IMG/VR virus record: IMGVR_UViG_3300025083_000028
Span: 1-58,899 of that record
From: a virus
Direction: 5' to 3' (one strand)
Length of the DNA: 58,899 bases
Shown: positions 37,929 through 45,724 of the stretch, in pieces
Layout: each line of letters begins with the position of its first letter
How positions within the stretch are numbered: the first letter of the stretch is position 1
The notes under the pieces: generated by a model
What the model saw: the letters and a program-made list of their open reading frames with translations, nothing else
What the model was told of the DNA's origin: nothing
The model's database searches: none
Position numbers and translations under genes: made by a program

Positions 37929-38159
37929 ATGAAAGAATTAAAAAATCAAATAATAGCTACAGTAGGTTTAATTATAACTGCAGCTGGTGGAATACTCATA
38001 GCCAACATGGAGGCTATATTTAGTCCTGAAGATGATTCACCACCACCAACAATGGAACAAACAATAACAATACCACCGAGTGTTGTTAAAGATACTTTGG
38101 TTATAACTAAAACAGTTATACAAAAACCGAAGAAAAAAGAAAGAGAGATAGATTGGTAA
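37929..38159 (+). CDS. Small single-TM protein with periplasmic Pro-rich tail (76 aa)
   Basis: An N-terminal transmembrane segment (IIATVGLIITAAGGILIANM, residues 8-27) is followed by acidic then Pro-rich sequence (PEDDSPPPTMEQTITIPPSV) and a basic end (KPKKKEREIDW). The topology suits an inner-membrane anchored periplasmic protein such as an i-spanin or an adaptor for the neighbouring exported proteins. One base separates both its start and its stop from adjacent genes. Confidence 0.55.
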   Translation: MKELKNQIIATVGLIITAAGGILIANMEAIFSPEDDSPPPTMEQTITIPPSVVKDTLVITKTVIQKPKKKEREIDW

Positions 38160-38160
38160 C

Positions 38161-38880
38161 ATGAAAAAATTTATACTATGTGCGATATTTGTATCGGCTG
38201 TGGCTTCTGCTCATAGCCAAGTAATTGGAAAAACAACAACCGAAGATTATGTCGGTAGCTTTGAATCAAAAGAATCTATATGGAGTGTACCGGAATACAA
38301 TGGCGACCCTGTATCTGTAGCTTTGCTTAACATTGGTGTTACTGAAGAAATATTAAATCAGTACCCTGAATTAGGTGATTATAGGGTTGGATTAGGTTTA
38401 ACTAATATAACTGTAGCATTCTTAGATGAAACGTTTCGTTTTGAGTTTGTAGAAACAAGGGATGAAATAAAAGACAGAATGATTAAACAATTCAAAGCAA
38501 GTGAAAAAGGCTTTACGGCTAACGTAATAAATCCTATAGGTAAAATAGTTTTAGCTAAATATTTTTGTTATATAGAAGTATATGACTTTAGTATATCAGA
38601 AGATGAAACCATTAATCTAAAAGACGGTATTAAAAATAAATTAGTTACAAGATTAGGTTTACAAGTTAAGCTTGTTGATTCTGAAACTGGTTTATACATG
38701 ACCGGATCTGGTTTAGGTAAAGCCACAACAACAAGGGAATTAACCTTGTTAAATAATGAAAATTTAGAGGATATTAAATTTAACCAATCATCAATTGGCA
38801 CATCGACTAAAAAAGCTTTAGAAACTGCGGTTGCTAAGGTTGTTAAACGAATGATAAGAAAAAAGATATTTGATCATTAA
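38161..38880 (+). CDS. CsgG-like curli-secretion-type protein (239 aa)
   Basis: Signal peptide MKKFILCAIFVSAVASAHSQ, without a lipobox Cys at the cleavage site. The core follows the CsgG order: SVALLNIGVTEE (first strand), RFEFVETRDEIKDRM (helix after 'F-x-x-V-E-R' in CsgG), then LGLQVKLVDSETGLYMTGSG and GKATTTRE, corresponding to the CsgG strand pair V-x-L-R-x-V-(D/N)-x-x-T-G-E-I, and a final helix ALETAVAKVVKRMI. CsgG forms a nonameric outer-membrane pore for curli subunits. A pore or secretion role in phage exit is inferred. Confidence 0.65.
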   Translation: MKKFILCAIFVSAVASAHSQVIGKTTTEDYVGSFESKESIWSVPEYNGDPVSVALLNIGVTEEILNQYPELGDYRVGLGLTNITVAFLDETFRFEFVETRDEIKDRMIKQFKASEKGFTANVINPIGKIVLAKYFCYIEVYDFSISEDETINLKDGIKNKLVTRLGLQVKLVDSETGLYMTGSGLGKATTTRELTLLNNENLEDIKFNQSSIGTSTKKALETAVAKVVKRMIRKKIFDH

Positions 38881-40211
38881 TGAAAAAAATAATAATATTA
38901 TTATTATTTTCCTCAAGTATATATTCTCAAACATTAGTACAAGCCTTTGCGGATAGATGTACCGGAGAGATTAAAAGAGTTTCAATTCAAATGGAAGGTT
39001 ACACAACAGTATCCTTTTATAATAGAACAAAAACTTTTACTGCTAATGATTTTTACAGTGGTGCATTAAGAACTTGGATGGAACAAACGTATGCCTGGTG
39101 GTATGCTTTGTCAGCGTGTTCTACAGCCCAAACTACCCAAACAACAACACAAACATCTACATCAAATACCAACAATAGTTCTGATTCTAGTGGTTCAACC
39201 GATACGGGATCAACTGATAATTCAGGAAGTGGCTCTGATTCAGGTGGAGATAGCGGCGATAGTGGTGGTGATTCAGATGGAGGGGAAGACAGCGATGGCG
39301 GTAGCGACTCTGATGATGGAGGGGGAGACAGCGATGATGGGGGTGATGATGGTGGTGATTCTGATGATAGTGATAATGAAGAAGAACAAAAAGAAGAAGA
39401 ACAAGAGGAAGAGAAAAAGGAAGAGAAAGAAGAGGAAAAAGAAAAGGAGGAAGAAGAAAAAGAGGAAGAAGAAAAAGAAAAGAAAAAGAAAAATACAAAT
39501 CCTATAATTATATCAGCTAATCTAATGCGTATGTCAGGGTTAGATGGCGCGGCAAATCAAGTTATAGGTATTGGCTTTGCACAATCATCTATGAATGGCG
39601 AGTTTAATTACTCTGCTAATATGATGATATGGGATAACTTAAAACAATTTAGTTTAAGTGGATCAAGAGGGCATACATTTCATAGATACGATAAGAAAGT
39701 GCCTATGGTAATTAAAGAAGATGGCAAAGAATACGTGTTTGGATATTTTTACGACAAAGGAAGTATAGCCAATGTACAAACATTATCCGCTGGATTAATG
39801 TATATGTATGGCGTTTACAATATGTCCTTTGGTATAAGTAACGTGTATATTGGCCAAAAAGAAAATAAATGGAAAGGATTTGTTGGGGGCGTGTCCGCTT
39901 CTAATAATATATTATACAGTCAAGGCGAGTGGAATGTAATGCCAGCATTTGTAGCATTCGGCACTAAGCCTTACAATTTTAAAAGATTTACTGTATCACC
40001 TATGTTAGCTACCGCATTAACACCAGTGAGTTACAGTACATTAGATAATGGATTTGTTTTTAATGAGCACGCTTTATTCGTGGGTGGCGCTAACTTTGAT
40101 TTTTCTATAACTAAAACCTTTAGAATGAATTTAGGTTTTAATGTAGCTAAAAGCACAGACTCATTTCCATTAACATATTCAATAACAATAGGCGGTAAAT
40201 TTAAATTATAA
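38880..40211 (+). CDS. Outer-membrane beta-barrel protein with acidic repeat linker (443 aa)
   Basis: Signal peptide MKKIIILLLFSSSIYSQ, then a conserved-looking N-domain (LVQAFADRCTGEIKRVSIQM; TWMEQTYAWWYALSACS). Residues ~85-165 are Ser/Asp/Gly repeats (GGDSGDSGGDSDGG), turning into Glu/Lys repeats to ~205. The last ~235 residues are amphipathic strands ending in an aromatic-poor but barrel-type ITIGGKFKL, typical of outer-membrane barrels. Start overlaps the CsgG-like stop (TAATGA). The linker could bind calcium or span the cell-wall space. Role in lysis or export inferred. Confidence 0.65.
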   Translation: MKKIIILLLFSSSIYSQTLVQAFADRCTGEIKRVSIQMEGYTTVSFYNRTKTFTANDFYSGALRTWMEQTYAWWYALSACSTAQTTQTTTQTSTSNTNNSSDSSGSTDTGSTDNSGSGSDSGGDSGDSGGDSDGGEDSDGGSDSDDGGGDSDDGGDDGGDSDDSDNEEEQKEEEQEEEKKEEKEEEKEKEEEEKEEEEKEKKKKNTNPIIISANLMRMSGLDGAANQVIGIGFAQSSMNGEFNYSANMMIWDNLKQFSLSGSRGHTFHRYDKKVPMVIKEDGKEYVFGYFYDKGSIANVQTLSAGLMYMYGVYNMSFGISNVYIGQKENKWKGFVGGVSASNNILYSQGEWNVMPAFVAFGTKPYNFKRFTVSPMLATALTPVSYSTLDNGFVFNEHALFVGGANFDFSITKTFRMNLGFNVAKSTDSFPLTYSITIGGKFKL

Positions 40212-40214
40212 AAA

Positions 40215-40670
40215 ATGATTAGCGAACACATTAGTAAAAAAGAAGCAACGTTTAGTGCAACAGCAATGAGAACAGGTATAGATAATATACCTGGTGAATA
40301 TGAATTACAGAATATGGAATTGATTGCTGAAAAAGTATTTGAGCCATTAAGAAAACACGTTAATGGACCTATTAAAATTAACTCGTTCTATCGCAGTAAA
40401 GAATTAAATCGAGCGATCGGAGGGAGCTCAAAATCGCAGCATTGCCAAGGCAGAGCGATAGATTTAGACGACACATATGGTTATATGTCTAATGCAGATA
40501 TGTATAAATATATAAAAGATAACTTAGATTACGATCAGATGATTTGGGAATTTGGAACCGATGAAAACCCGGATTGGGTACATGTAAGCTACGTAGACGC
40601 TGACTCAAATAGAAAAAGATGTTTGAAAGCATATAAAGAAGAAGGTAAAACTAAATATAAAGTAATATGA
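40215..40670 (+). CDS. Peptidase M15-family endolysin (151 aa)
   Basis: Zinc D,D-/L,D-type peptidase fold. Ligands appear in order: H76 in SSKSQHCQGRAIDLD, D83 in the same segment, and H123 in DWVHVSY, matching the M15 pattern S-x-H-x(6)-D ... W-x-H-V. An upstream INSFYRSKELNRAIGG is the usual substrate-groove segment. No signal peptide, so it would need the holin-like protein to reach the wall. Cuts peptidoglycan cross-links. It overlaps the next lipoprotein gene by ATGA, as endolysin-spanin pairs do. Confidence 0.85.
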   Translation: MISEHISKKEATFSATAMRTGIDNIPGEYELQNMELIAEKVFEPLRKHVNGPIKINSFYRSKELNRAIGGSSKSQHCQGRAIDLDDTYGYMSNADMYKYIKDNLDYDQMIWEFGTDENPDWVHVSYVDADSNRKRCLKAYKEEGKTKYKVI

Positions 40671-41038
40671 TAAAATTAAATAAACTTATTTTTTTAGTGC
40701 TATTAATAATTGGATGTTCAGTACAGAAAAAACCTGAAATTAAAATTACTCACGTATTAGCTGTAACTCATACAGGTGATACATTAACAATACCTATTGA
40801 TGTTATAAGACCTGTTAATTATAGAATAATTAATTATGGTGGGTATAACTATAGCTGGCCAAGACCTTATTATTATGATTATCATAGACAATATAATTAT
40901 AATCAAGGTTCGTCTTATAGATCAAATAATAATAATAACAATAATAGTAATGATAAAAACATCAATAAAATTGTACCAAGAGAAGATCCTGGGGATGGTA
41001 AACCATCTGCTGATGTTTTGATGAAAGGAAAGAAATAA
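40667..41038 (+). CDS. Asn/Tyr-rich lipoprotein, spanin-like (123 aa)
   Basis: Lipoprotein signal MIKLNKLIFLVLLIIGC (lipobox I-I-G-C, Cys17). A short strand region (HVLAVTHTGDTLTIPIDVIR) is followed by a Tyr/Trp/Pro-rich stretch (YNYSWPRPYYYDYHRQY) and an Asn run. Last gene before the convergent terminator and overlapping the endolysin gene. The position suggests an outer-membrane lysis (o-spanin-like) protein, but the sequence is not diagnostic. Confidence 0.55.
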   Translation: MIKLNKLIFLVLLIIGCSVQKKPEIKITHVLAVTHTGDTLTIPIDVIRPVNYRIINYGGYNYSWPRPYYYDYHRQYNYNQGSSYRSNNNNNNNSNDKNINKIVPREDPGDGKPSADVLMKGKK

Positions 41039-41042
41039 AAAA

Positions 41043-41065
41043 AAGGGGCCTTAAAAAAGCCCCTT
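41043..41065. terminator. Bidirectional terminator between convergent operons
   Basis: AAGGGGC pairs with GCCCCTT around a 9-base loop. The plus strand has an A-run on the left, so minus-strand transcripts (from the nucleotide-reductase operon) end with hairpin plus U-run; the plus-strand lysis operon meets the same hairpin 4 bases after its last stop, followed by TAATTATTT. The 54 bases up to the next gene show nothing else. Confidence 0.85.
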
Positions 41066-41119
41066 AATTATTTGGATCCCACCAACCACTCATTTCCTCA
41101 CGCGCGCTTCTTCCAAATT

Positions 41120-42841
41120 TTATCCATCACAAGCTAAGCAATTCTCATCCATTGCTGCCTGCGCAATATCACCTCTCAATACAGATTCCGTTCTCATATA
41201 ATATAAGGTTTTAATACCTTTCTTCCACGCTTCATAATGAACTTTATTAATCCATTTAGGATCTGCAACGCTAGGGAAAGCTAAATTCAAACTAACAGAC
41301 TGATCTATATATTGCTGTCTTATACCTGCTTGATTAACTAATTCTAGTTGATTAATTTCTTTAAATGTTTTAAATACTTCTTTCGCTGGTGTATCCCATT
41401 TACCTATAGTTATATCATTAAGTTCTTTTACACCTTGAACTGAACCTCCGTCTTTCATTATTCTATTCCACACTTTATCAGTATTGATTTTATGTTTTCT
41501 TAATAACTTTAATAATGTAGGGTTCTTGCGAATGAAAGTACCTTTTGCACTTTGTTCCGTAAATACATTAGCGGCCCAGGGTTCGATACCGGGACTAACA
41601 TTGCCACTAAGTTTACTATTGCTAACAGTAGGAGCAATGGCGCGGAGATGAGTATTCCTAAAACCTGAACCCCTACACCATAGAGGTTCACCAAACTCCT
41701 CTGCAAGTGCCATGGAAGCTCTTTCGCTTTCAATTTTAATTTGACTAAATATTTTTCTTGTTTCATATTGTGCTAATAATCCTTCAAACGGTAAACCTTG
41801 ATCTTGTAAATAAGTATGCCAGCCAAGCACACCTAACCCTAAAGCTCTACCCTTTTCAGCAGATCTTACAGAATTATGAAAGCCAACTTTACCTTTGGAT
41901 TTTTGTATAAATTCTTCTAACACGCCATCTAAAAACCATATACTATCGTATATAAGATTCGTGTTTTTCCACTCATCGTATTTAGCTAAATTTAACGATG
42001 ATAAACAACAAACAAAAGAATGAGATTCATCAGTATGTAATGTAATCTCGCTACATATGTTTGTCATATGCACTTTTAATCCGTGCTTTCTGTATTGCTC
42101 TGGGTTATTTTTGTTTGTATTCCCCTTAAATAGCACGTAAGGTTCTCCAGTAGCTTTACGCTTTTGAAGTAGTTTTCCCCAACGTTTTCTAGCTTCTCCA
42201 TCTCCTTGCTCAAGTCGTCGCATAAACTTGTCGCCGACCACAGCGCACTGGTGTAGGTTGAGCGATTGACGATTAACGTCTCCTTTAGGCTCACGTATTT
42301 CGAGCCACTCATCGAAATCGGGGTGATCAATGTTAATATTAACCGATGCAGCTCCTCGTCTGACAGATCCTTGATTAGTGGCAAGTATTGTTGAATCGTA
42401 TACCTTACAAAAAGGCACAACTCCGTCACTTGTTCCATTTCCTGTTATTTTATCGCCGGCGGGTCTGATTTGATTTATACCAATGCCAACTCCACCGCCG
42501 TGCTTAGCGAGTAGCATCATCTCTAAATTTTTACTTCCAATGTCATATATCGAGTCAGCAACATCTATACCAAAGCATGATATTGGCAAACCTCGATCTG
42601 AGCCTGTGTTAGACAACACAGGGGAAGCTAAACATAGCCAACCATTCCATATATATTCAAAAAATGTTTTGGCCATTTCTGGGCGTCCTAAACGCTTCGC
42701 TACAGTTTCACAAACTCTATTGTATGCGTCTCTTGGTGTTTCATTTTTAATTAAATAACCACCACCAATTGTTTTTTTATATACATCTGTGTCGCCCCAC
42801 GAAGGGTAGTCTACACCTTTTTTCCATTCTTTATTCCACAT
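41120..42841 (-). CDS. nrdA: Class I ribonucleotide reductase, alpha subunit (573 aa)
   Basis: Makes deoxynucleotides for phage DNA synthesis. Active site: C89 in GLPISCFGID, N261-x-C263-x-E265 in TNICSEITL, and C278/C279 in FVCCLSSLNL. Radical-transfer tyrosines Y547-Y548 lie in TLYYMRTES, and the C-terminal redox pair is C568-x-x-C571. The enzyme starts directly at the catalytic barrel with no N-terminal ATP-cone, so it should lack the usual overall allosteric off-switch. It overlaps the preceding small gene by 11 bases and ends the minus-strand operon before the terminator. Confidence 0.95.
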   Translation of the reverse strand: MWNKEWKKGVDYPSWGDTDVYKKTIGGGYLIKNETPRDAYNRVCETVAKRLGRPEMAKTFFEYIWNGWLCLASPVLSNTGSDRGLPISCFGIDVADSIYDIGSKNLEMMLLAKHGGGVGIGINQIRPAGDKITGNGTSDGVVPFCKVYDSTILATNQGSVRRGAASVNINIDHPDFDEWLEIREPKGDVNRQSLNLHQCAVVGDKFMRRLEQGDGEARKRWGKLLQKRKATGEPYVLFKGNTNKNNPEQYRKHGLKVHMTNICSEITLHTDESHSFVCCLSSLNLAKYDEWKNTNLIYDSIWFLDGVLEEFIQKSKGKVGFHNSVRSAEKGRALGLGVLGWHTYLQDQGLPFEGLLAQYETRKIFSQIKIESERASMALAEEFGEPLWCRGSGFRNTHLRAIAPTVSNSKLSGNVSPGIEPWAANVFTEQSAKGTFIRKNPTLLKLLRKHKINTDKVWNRIMKDGGSVQGVKELNDITIGKWDTPAKEVFKTFKEINQLELVNQAGIRQQYIDQSVSLNLAFPSVADPKWINKVHYEAWKKGIKTLYYMRTESVLRGDIAQAAMDENCLACDG

Positions 42842-43034
42842 CTCTTTTATCTAAATCTTTAAGTTCTTCAACAAGTTTATCCCAGTCATCTTTACCAATA
42901 TGTAATTGAAATGCTGTTAGCGTCCCTTGGGACAATACCTTTAAAGCATCTAGTTCTTTTAATGCATTGGTTAAAGCACCGCTTAAAATTCCTACTTGTT
43001 CTTGCAATTGTTTAATGTTTTTTTGTACTCCCAT
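42831..43034 (-). CDS. Small coiled-coil protein between nrd genes (67 aa)
   Basis: Heptad-rich N-terminal helix (NIKQLQEQVGILSGALTNAL) and a second acidic helix (WDKLVEELKDLDKRD). It lies between the two nucleotide-reductase subunit genes, 10 bases from nrdB and overlapping nrdA by 11. It could be a structural or accessory partner, but I recognise no family. Confidence 0.6.
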   Translation of the reverse strand: MGVQKNIKQLQEQVGILSGALTNALKELDALKVLSQGTLTAFQLHIGKDDWDKLVEELKDLDKRDVE

Positions 43035-43044
43035 AATTTAATTT

Positions 43045-44037
43045 TTACCAAACGTCTTCAAAATCTTCTCCTTCGTTTGCTTTACTATAGTCAGTCGGCC
43101 TAATAGCGAAGAAATCAGTGTGAGTGTGACCCCCAGTAAGATGATCGAACCAAGCCATTTTGTTAATTGCTTTTTGGTCATACGATTTTTCTGTCCAATC
43201 CCACTGCTTGTATTTTCTTTCTGTGTAACCGAGCTCTTCAAGTTTGTCACCAACTCTTTTTTTGATGAAGTGTTGTAAGTCATAAGCTGTTAAATTTTCT
43301 ATATCACCCATCTCAAACATCTTATTTATATAAGACATTTCAGCGTTGTGCATTTCTAAAGCGGCTAAATATATATGTGGCTCGCACTCTTGTTTTAGAC
43401 CGGGTATTTGTGAACACATATGTCTAAACAACTGGCACCCCATTTTACTGTGTAATGATTCATCTCTTACAGACCACTTCATTTGTTGACCAATACCCTT
43501 AAGCATATTACGCATTTGAAAACTGTATAGCACAGCGAATGCAGAATATAAAGATACACCTTCAGCAAATGCAGAAAATACTGCAAGACTTTTACCAATA
43601 CCCACGGGATCGTTGCCCTCATAAGCAACTAGATTTTCAAATCTTTTTGCTGTAGCGGGCTCGTGTAAGAATGCCTCATAGTCTTCAAGACCTAAGGTTT
43701 CATTCAGGTAGCTGTATGCAACGGCGTGGATAGTCTCTTGACTACCGAACATCATTGCCATTTGTTGAATCTCGTGCTTGGGAAACCACGAGACAACATT
43801 CTGCGTCCAATAGTCGGATACTGCGCACTCTGTCTGGGCAAAGCCGAGTAGTATGTTTCCGACCAAGTTCTTCTCTTTGTCATTTAGTTTTTCGTTCCAA
43901 TCTTTTAAATCACCGGACATAGGAATTTCTGTATGTAGCCAAAAAGCCTGAGCTTGTTTTAACCAACCCTCTGTGTAATACTCAGGATATTCAAATGGTT
44001 TGTACGGAATTCTTTCTGTAAATAATGGTGCGTTCAT
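43045..44037 (-). CDS. nrdB: Class I ribonucleotide reductase, beta subunit (330 aa)
   Basis: Provides the tyrosyl radical for NrdA. Metal ligands are visible at the right spacing: E70 (position of Asp84 in E. coli), E101 and H104 in SQETIHAVAYSY, E159 in FAEGVSLYS, and E193-H196 in RDESLHSKMG. The radical Tyr is Y108, four residues after H104, as Tyr122 is after His118 in E. coli. So this is a conventional di-metal, Tyr-radical subunit. The start is 2 bases after the stop of the small gene upstream. Confidence 0.94.
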   Translation of the reverse strand: MNAPLFTERIPYKPFEYPEYYTEGWLKQAQAFWLHTEIPMSGDLKDWNEKLNDKEKNLVGNILLGFAQTECAVSDYWTQNVVSWFPKHEIQQMAMMFGSQETIHAVAYSYLNETLGLEDYEAFLHEPATAKRFENLVAYEGNDPVGIGKSLAVFSAFAEGVSLYSAFAVLYSFQMRNMLKGIGQQMKWSVRDESLHSKMGCQLFRHMCSQIPGLKQECEPHIYLAALEMHNAEMSYINKMFEMGDIENLTAYDLQHFIKKRVGDKLEELGYTERKYKQWDWTEKSYDQKAINKMAWFDHLTGGHTHTDFFAIRPTDYSKANEGEDFEDVW

Positions 44038-44039
44038 AA

Positions 44040-44195
44040 TTAATTTTTTATTTCTATTGCTATATCCACAAAGGGTAGATAAAATACGTGTTGTGTGTGT
44101 GTTGGGCCTTCATAAGTTCTAGCTCCAAATAGTACTCCTGGGTATGTGCCTAATGCCATACTCCATGTTCCTGATGGTTCTTCTTTATCATCCAT
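44040..44195 (-). CDS. Small conserved phage protein (51 aa)
   Basis: MDDKEEPSGTWSMALGTYPG followed by VLFGARTYEGPTHTQHVFYL and PFVDIAIEIKN. The pattern W-S-M-A-L-G-x-x-P-G-V-L-x-G-x-R-T-Y then FYLPFVDIAIEI is one I associate with short proteins encoded beside phage ribonucleotide reductase genes. Its stop lies 2 bases before the nrdB start, so the two are cotranscribed. Function unknown. Confidence 0.65.
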   Translation of the reverse strand: MDDKEEPSGTWSMALGTYPGVLFGARTYEGPTHTQHVFYLPFVDIAIEIKN

Positions 44196-44361
44196 AACAT
44201 TTTATATTATATTGTTCATGTATCATTATAAGATCTTTCCATTTTAAATAGCCCCTTTTGTTTATTGACCATTTAATGTACGTGTCTATTTTACGTTCTT
44301 TATATTTCCTTCGAGCTAAATGCTTTCCGGCGTTTTTATTAATTCTATTACCTGATCGCAT
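44188..44361 (-). CDS. Small basic protein (57 aa)
   Basis: ATG at 44361, reading MRSGNRINKNAGKHLARRKY, then KWSINKRGYLKWKDLIMIHE, stop at 44188. Basic and helical. It overlaps the upstream nuclease gene by 46 bases and the downstream 51-aa gene by 8, filling a gap that otherwise has no gene. No family recognised; could bind nucleic acid. Confidence 0.5.
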   Translation of the reverse strand: MRSGNRINKNAGKHLARRKYKERKIDTYIKWSINKRGYLKWKDLIMIHEQYNIKCYG

Positions 44362-44771
44362 TCTTTTTGATTTTGTGGTTTATATAAAGTGTAACCTGGA
44401 AATTGTTTTGTCATTAAATGTTTAAATAATTTCCAACGTATTGGAAACGATTCATTAGGTCTACCTTTAGTTTCTATTATAAAATCTTCTCCTATAAAGT
44501 CTGGCGTGTATTTAATTGGTAGTATTCTTTTACAACCTCTATTTTTAAATATGCCTTTACTATTAGATTGTCTTTCGTATACTTTGTTTTCAAAATGAAA
44601 ACCATTTATCAATACAAAAGTTTCGCCTTCGTATTTAGCTTTTATATTAGCCTGTTTTAAAGCTTTATACATATATTTTTCTAAACCAGAAGCGAAGTGG
44701 ATCCCATCGTAAATAACTTTTTTAGCTACGACAGGACCTCTCTTTCTTTTATATACTCTTTTCTTTCTCAT
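44316..44771 (-). CDS. PD-(D/E)XK nuclease, Holliday-junction-resolvase-like (151 aa)
   Basis: Motif order fits T7 endonuclease I-type or DUF1064-type phage nucleases: an early Glu in FASGLEKYMYKALK, then P-D-F-I-G-E-D-F-I-I-E-T-K-G, giving the D...E-x-K catalytic set, then RWKLFKHLM. Such enzymes resolve branched DNA before packaging or break host DNA. I use the internal ATG at 44771 (MRKKRVYKRKRGP); an upstream ATG at 44807 adds 12 residues but deepens overlap with the preceding gene. Confidence 0.75.
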   Translation of the reverse strand: MRKKRVYKRKRGPVVAKKVIYDGIHFASGLEKYMYKALKQANIKAKYEGETFVLINGFHFENKVYERQSNSKGIFKNRGCKRILPIKYTPDFIGEDFIIETKGRPNESFPIRWKLFKHLMTKQFPGYTLYKPQNQKECDQVIELIKTPESI

Positions 44772-44967
44772 AAGTTTCTTTAGCTTTTTGTAAATACAAT
44801 ACAGCATCCATCAACTCTTCTTGTAAATGATTAAGCCAGTCAACCATTTTAGAGGGGTCTTCATCAAGTGTAACGCCATATTTTTTATAGCCTACATCTG
44901 ATCGTTGTTTGAACTTGTCTACGACTCTTTCAACAACAGGGTCTCTGAATTTACATTTACAGCTCAT
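44749..44967 (-). CDS. Small MazG-like nucleotide pyrophosphohydrolase-type protein (72 aa)
   Basis: Compact helical protein with VDKFKQRSDVGYKKYGVTLD followed by DWLNHLQEELMDAVLYLQKA. The E-E-L-x-D-A-x-x-Y-L helix is the metal-binding signature of all-alpha NTP pyrophosphatases related to MazG. Phage versions clean or rebalance nucleotide pools. It is encoded beside a longer MazG-type gene, whose 3' end overlaps its start by 11 bases, so the phage carries two proteins of this class. Confidence 0.68.
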   Translation of the reverse strand: MSCKCKFRDPVVERVVDKFKQRSDVGYKKYGVTLDEDPSKMVDWLNHLQEELMDAVLYLQKAKETYEKEKSI

Positions 44968-45724
44968 CTTTCACAAATGTTCCGTTAATCATTTTTCCTG
45001 TTCTTTTGCTAATAACATTATAAGCTGAGTCAATACAATCTTCAATCTTAACACCTCTTAAATGTGCTAAGTTAGTAAGAACAACTATGATGTCACCGAT
45101 AGCATCGATAACTTCAGGTTGGTCATTCTTTAATAAAGCTTTAGCTAACTCGCCAGCTTCTTCTTGAAGTTTTACATATTGAGTGTTCTCATTACCCTTT
45201 TCATATAGGCCTCTTACTTTGGCCCAAGTTCTAATACTATCAAATATGTTTTGTTCAGCATCAATGTTTAATGATTCTAAGCTGTTATGTGAACAATAAA
45301 ATTCCCATAATGCTTTATTATATACATAGCTTCTATCGCTATTAAACATGGACGTATGCGCGTTAGATGCAATCCATTGTGCTGTTTCAACATCTAATAA
45401 TATTTTGCCAAAGTTGGTTGTCCATGTCATCCCAATCTGGTCCATCAATCTGCCTTTAACTTTAGCAACTGGCACAGGGAATGTTGTGGTTTGGTCGGTT
45501 ACGTTTATTTTCATTTTAAATAAATTTTTATAAGGTTTAATATCTACTTTGTAGCCATAAGACTTTTGAAGTTCTAGCTCTTTCTTTGATATGTAATCTA
45601 TATCGTCAGACTGATCTAAAACTTCGTACTCGGTAGGTTTATAACCCTGCGTTTGCGTAACTCTTTTACTAAGATTACGTGTAACGCCGATTTTTTTACC
45701 TGGAATGTGATATAAATAATACAT
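44957..45724 (-). CDS. GIY-YIG-like domain fused to MazG-type pyrophosphohydrolase (255 aa)
   Basis: Residues 1-70 resemble a GIY-YIG endonuclease core: YYLYHIPGKKIGVTRNLSKR then E-L-x-L-Q-K-S-Y-G-Y, with the Arg after the 'IG-V-T' strand. Residues ~70-160 are unassigned. Residues ~165-255 are a MazG domain: LQEEAGELAKALLKNDQPEV then DAIGDIIVVLTNLA, with the E-E-x-G-E and D-x-x-G-D metal residues. MazG proteins hydrolyse dNTPs or (p)ppGpp. The start overlaps the thyA stop by one base. The fusion is unusual. Confidence 0.72.
   Translation of the reverse strand: MYYLYHIPGKKIGVTRNLSKRVTQTQGYKPTEYEVLDQSDDIDYISKKELELQKSYGYKVDIKPYKNLFKMKINVTDQTTTFPVPVAKVKGRLMDQIGMTWTTNFGKILLDVETAQWIASNAHTSMFNSDRSYVYNKALWEFYCSHNSLESLNIDAEQNIFDSIRTWAKVRGLYEKGNENTQYVKLQEEAGELAKALLKNDQPEVIDAIGDIIVVLTNLAHLRGVKIEDCIDSAYNVISKRTGKMINGTFVKDEL

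Noticed and set aside
39091-39507. Long open frames on both strands over the barrel gene linker (Met/Lys-rich and His/Leu/Pro-rich)
   Set aside because: They are by-products of the GAT/GGA/GAA repeat sequence; composition is single-residue runs and no start context supports them.
41043-41065. Attachment site or integration signal near the convergent terminator
   Set aside because: No integrase, tRNA-end match or direct repeat nearby; an ordinary bidirectional terminator explains the inverted repeat.
43038-43283. 81-aa minus-strand ORF with a membrane-like segment inside nrdB
   Set aside because: Overlaps the catalytic C-terminal region of nrdB in another frame; nrdB is certain.
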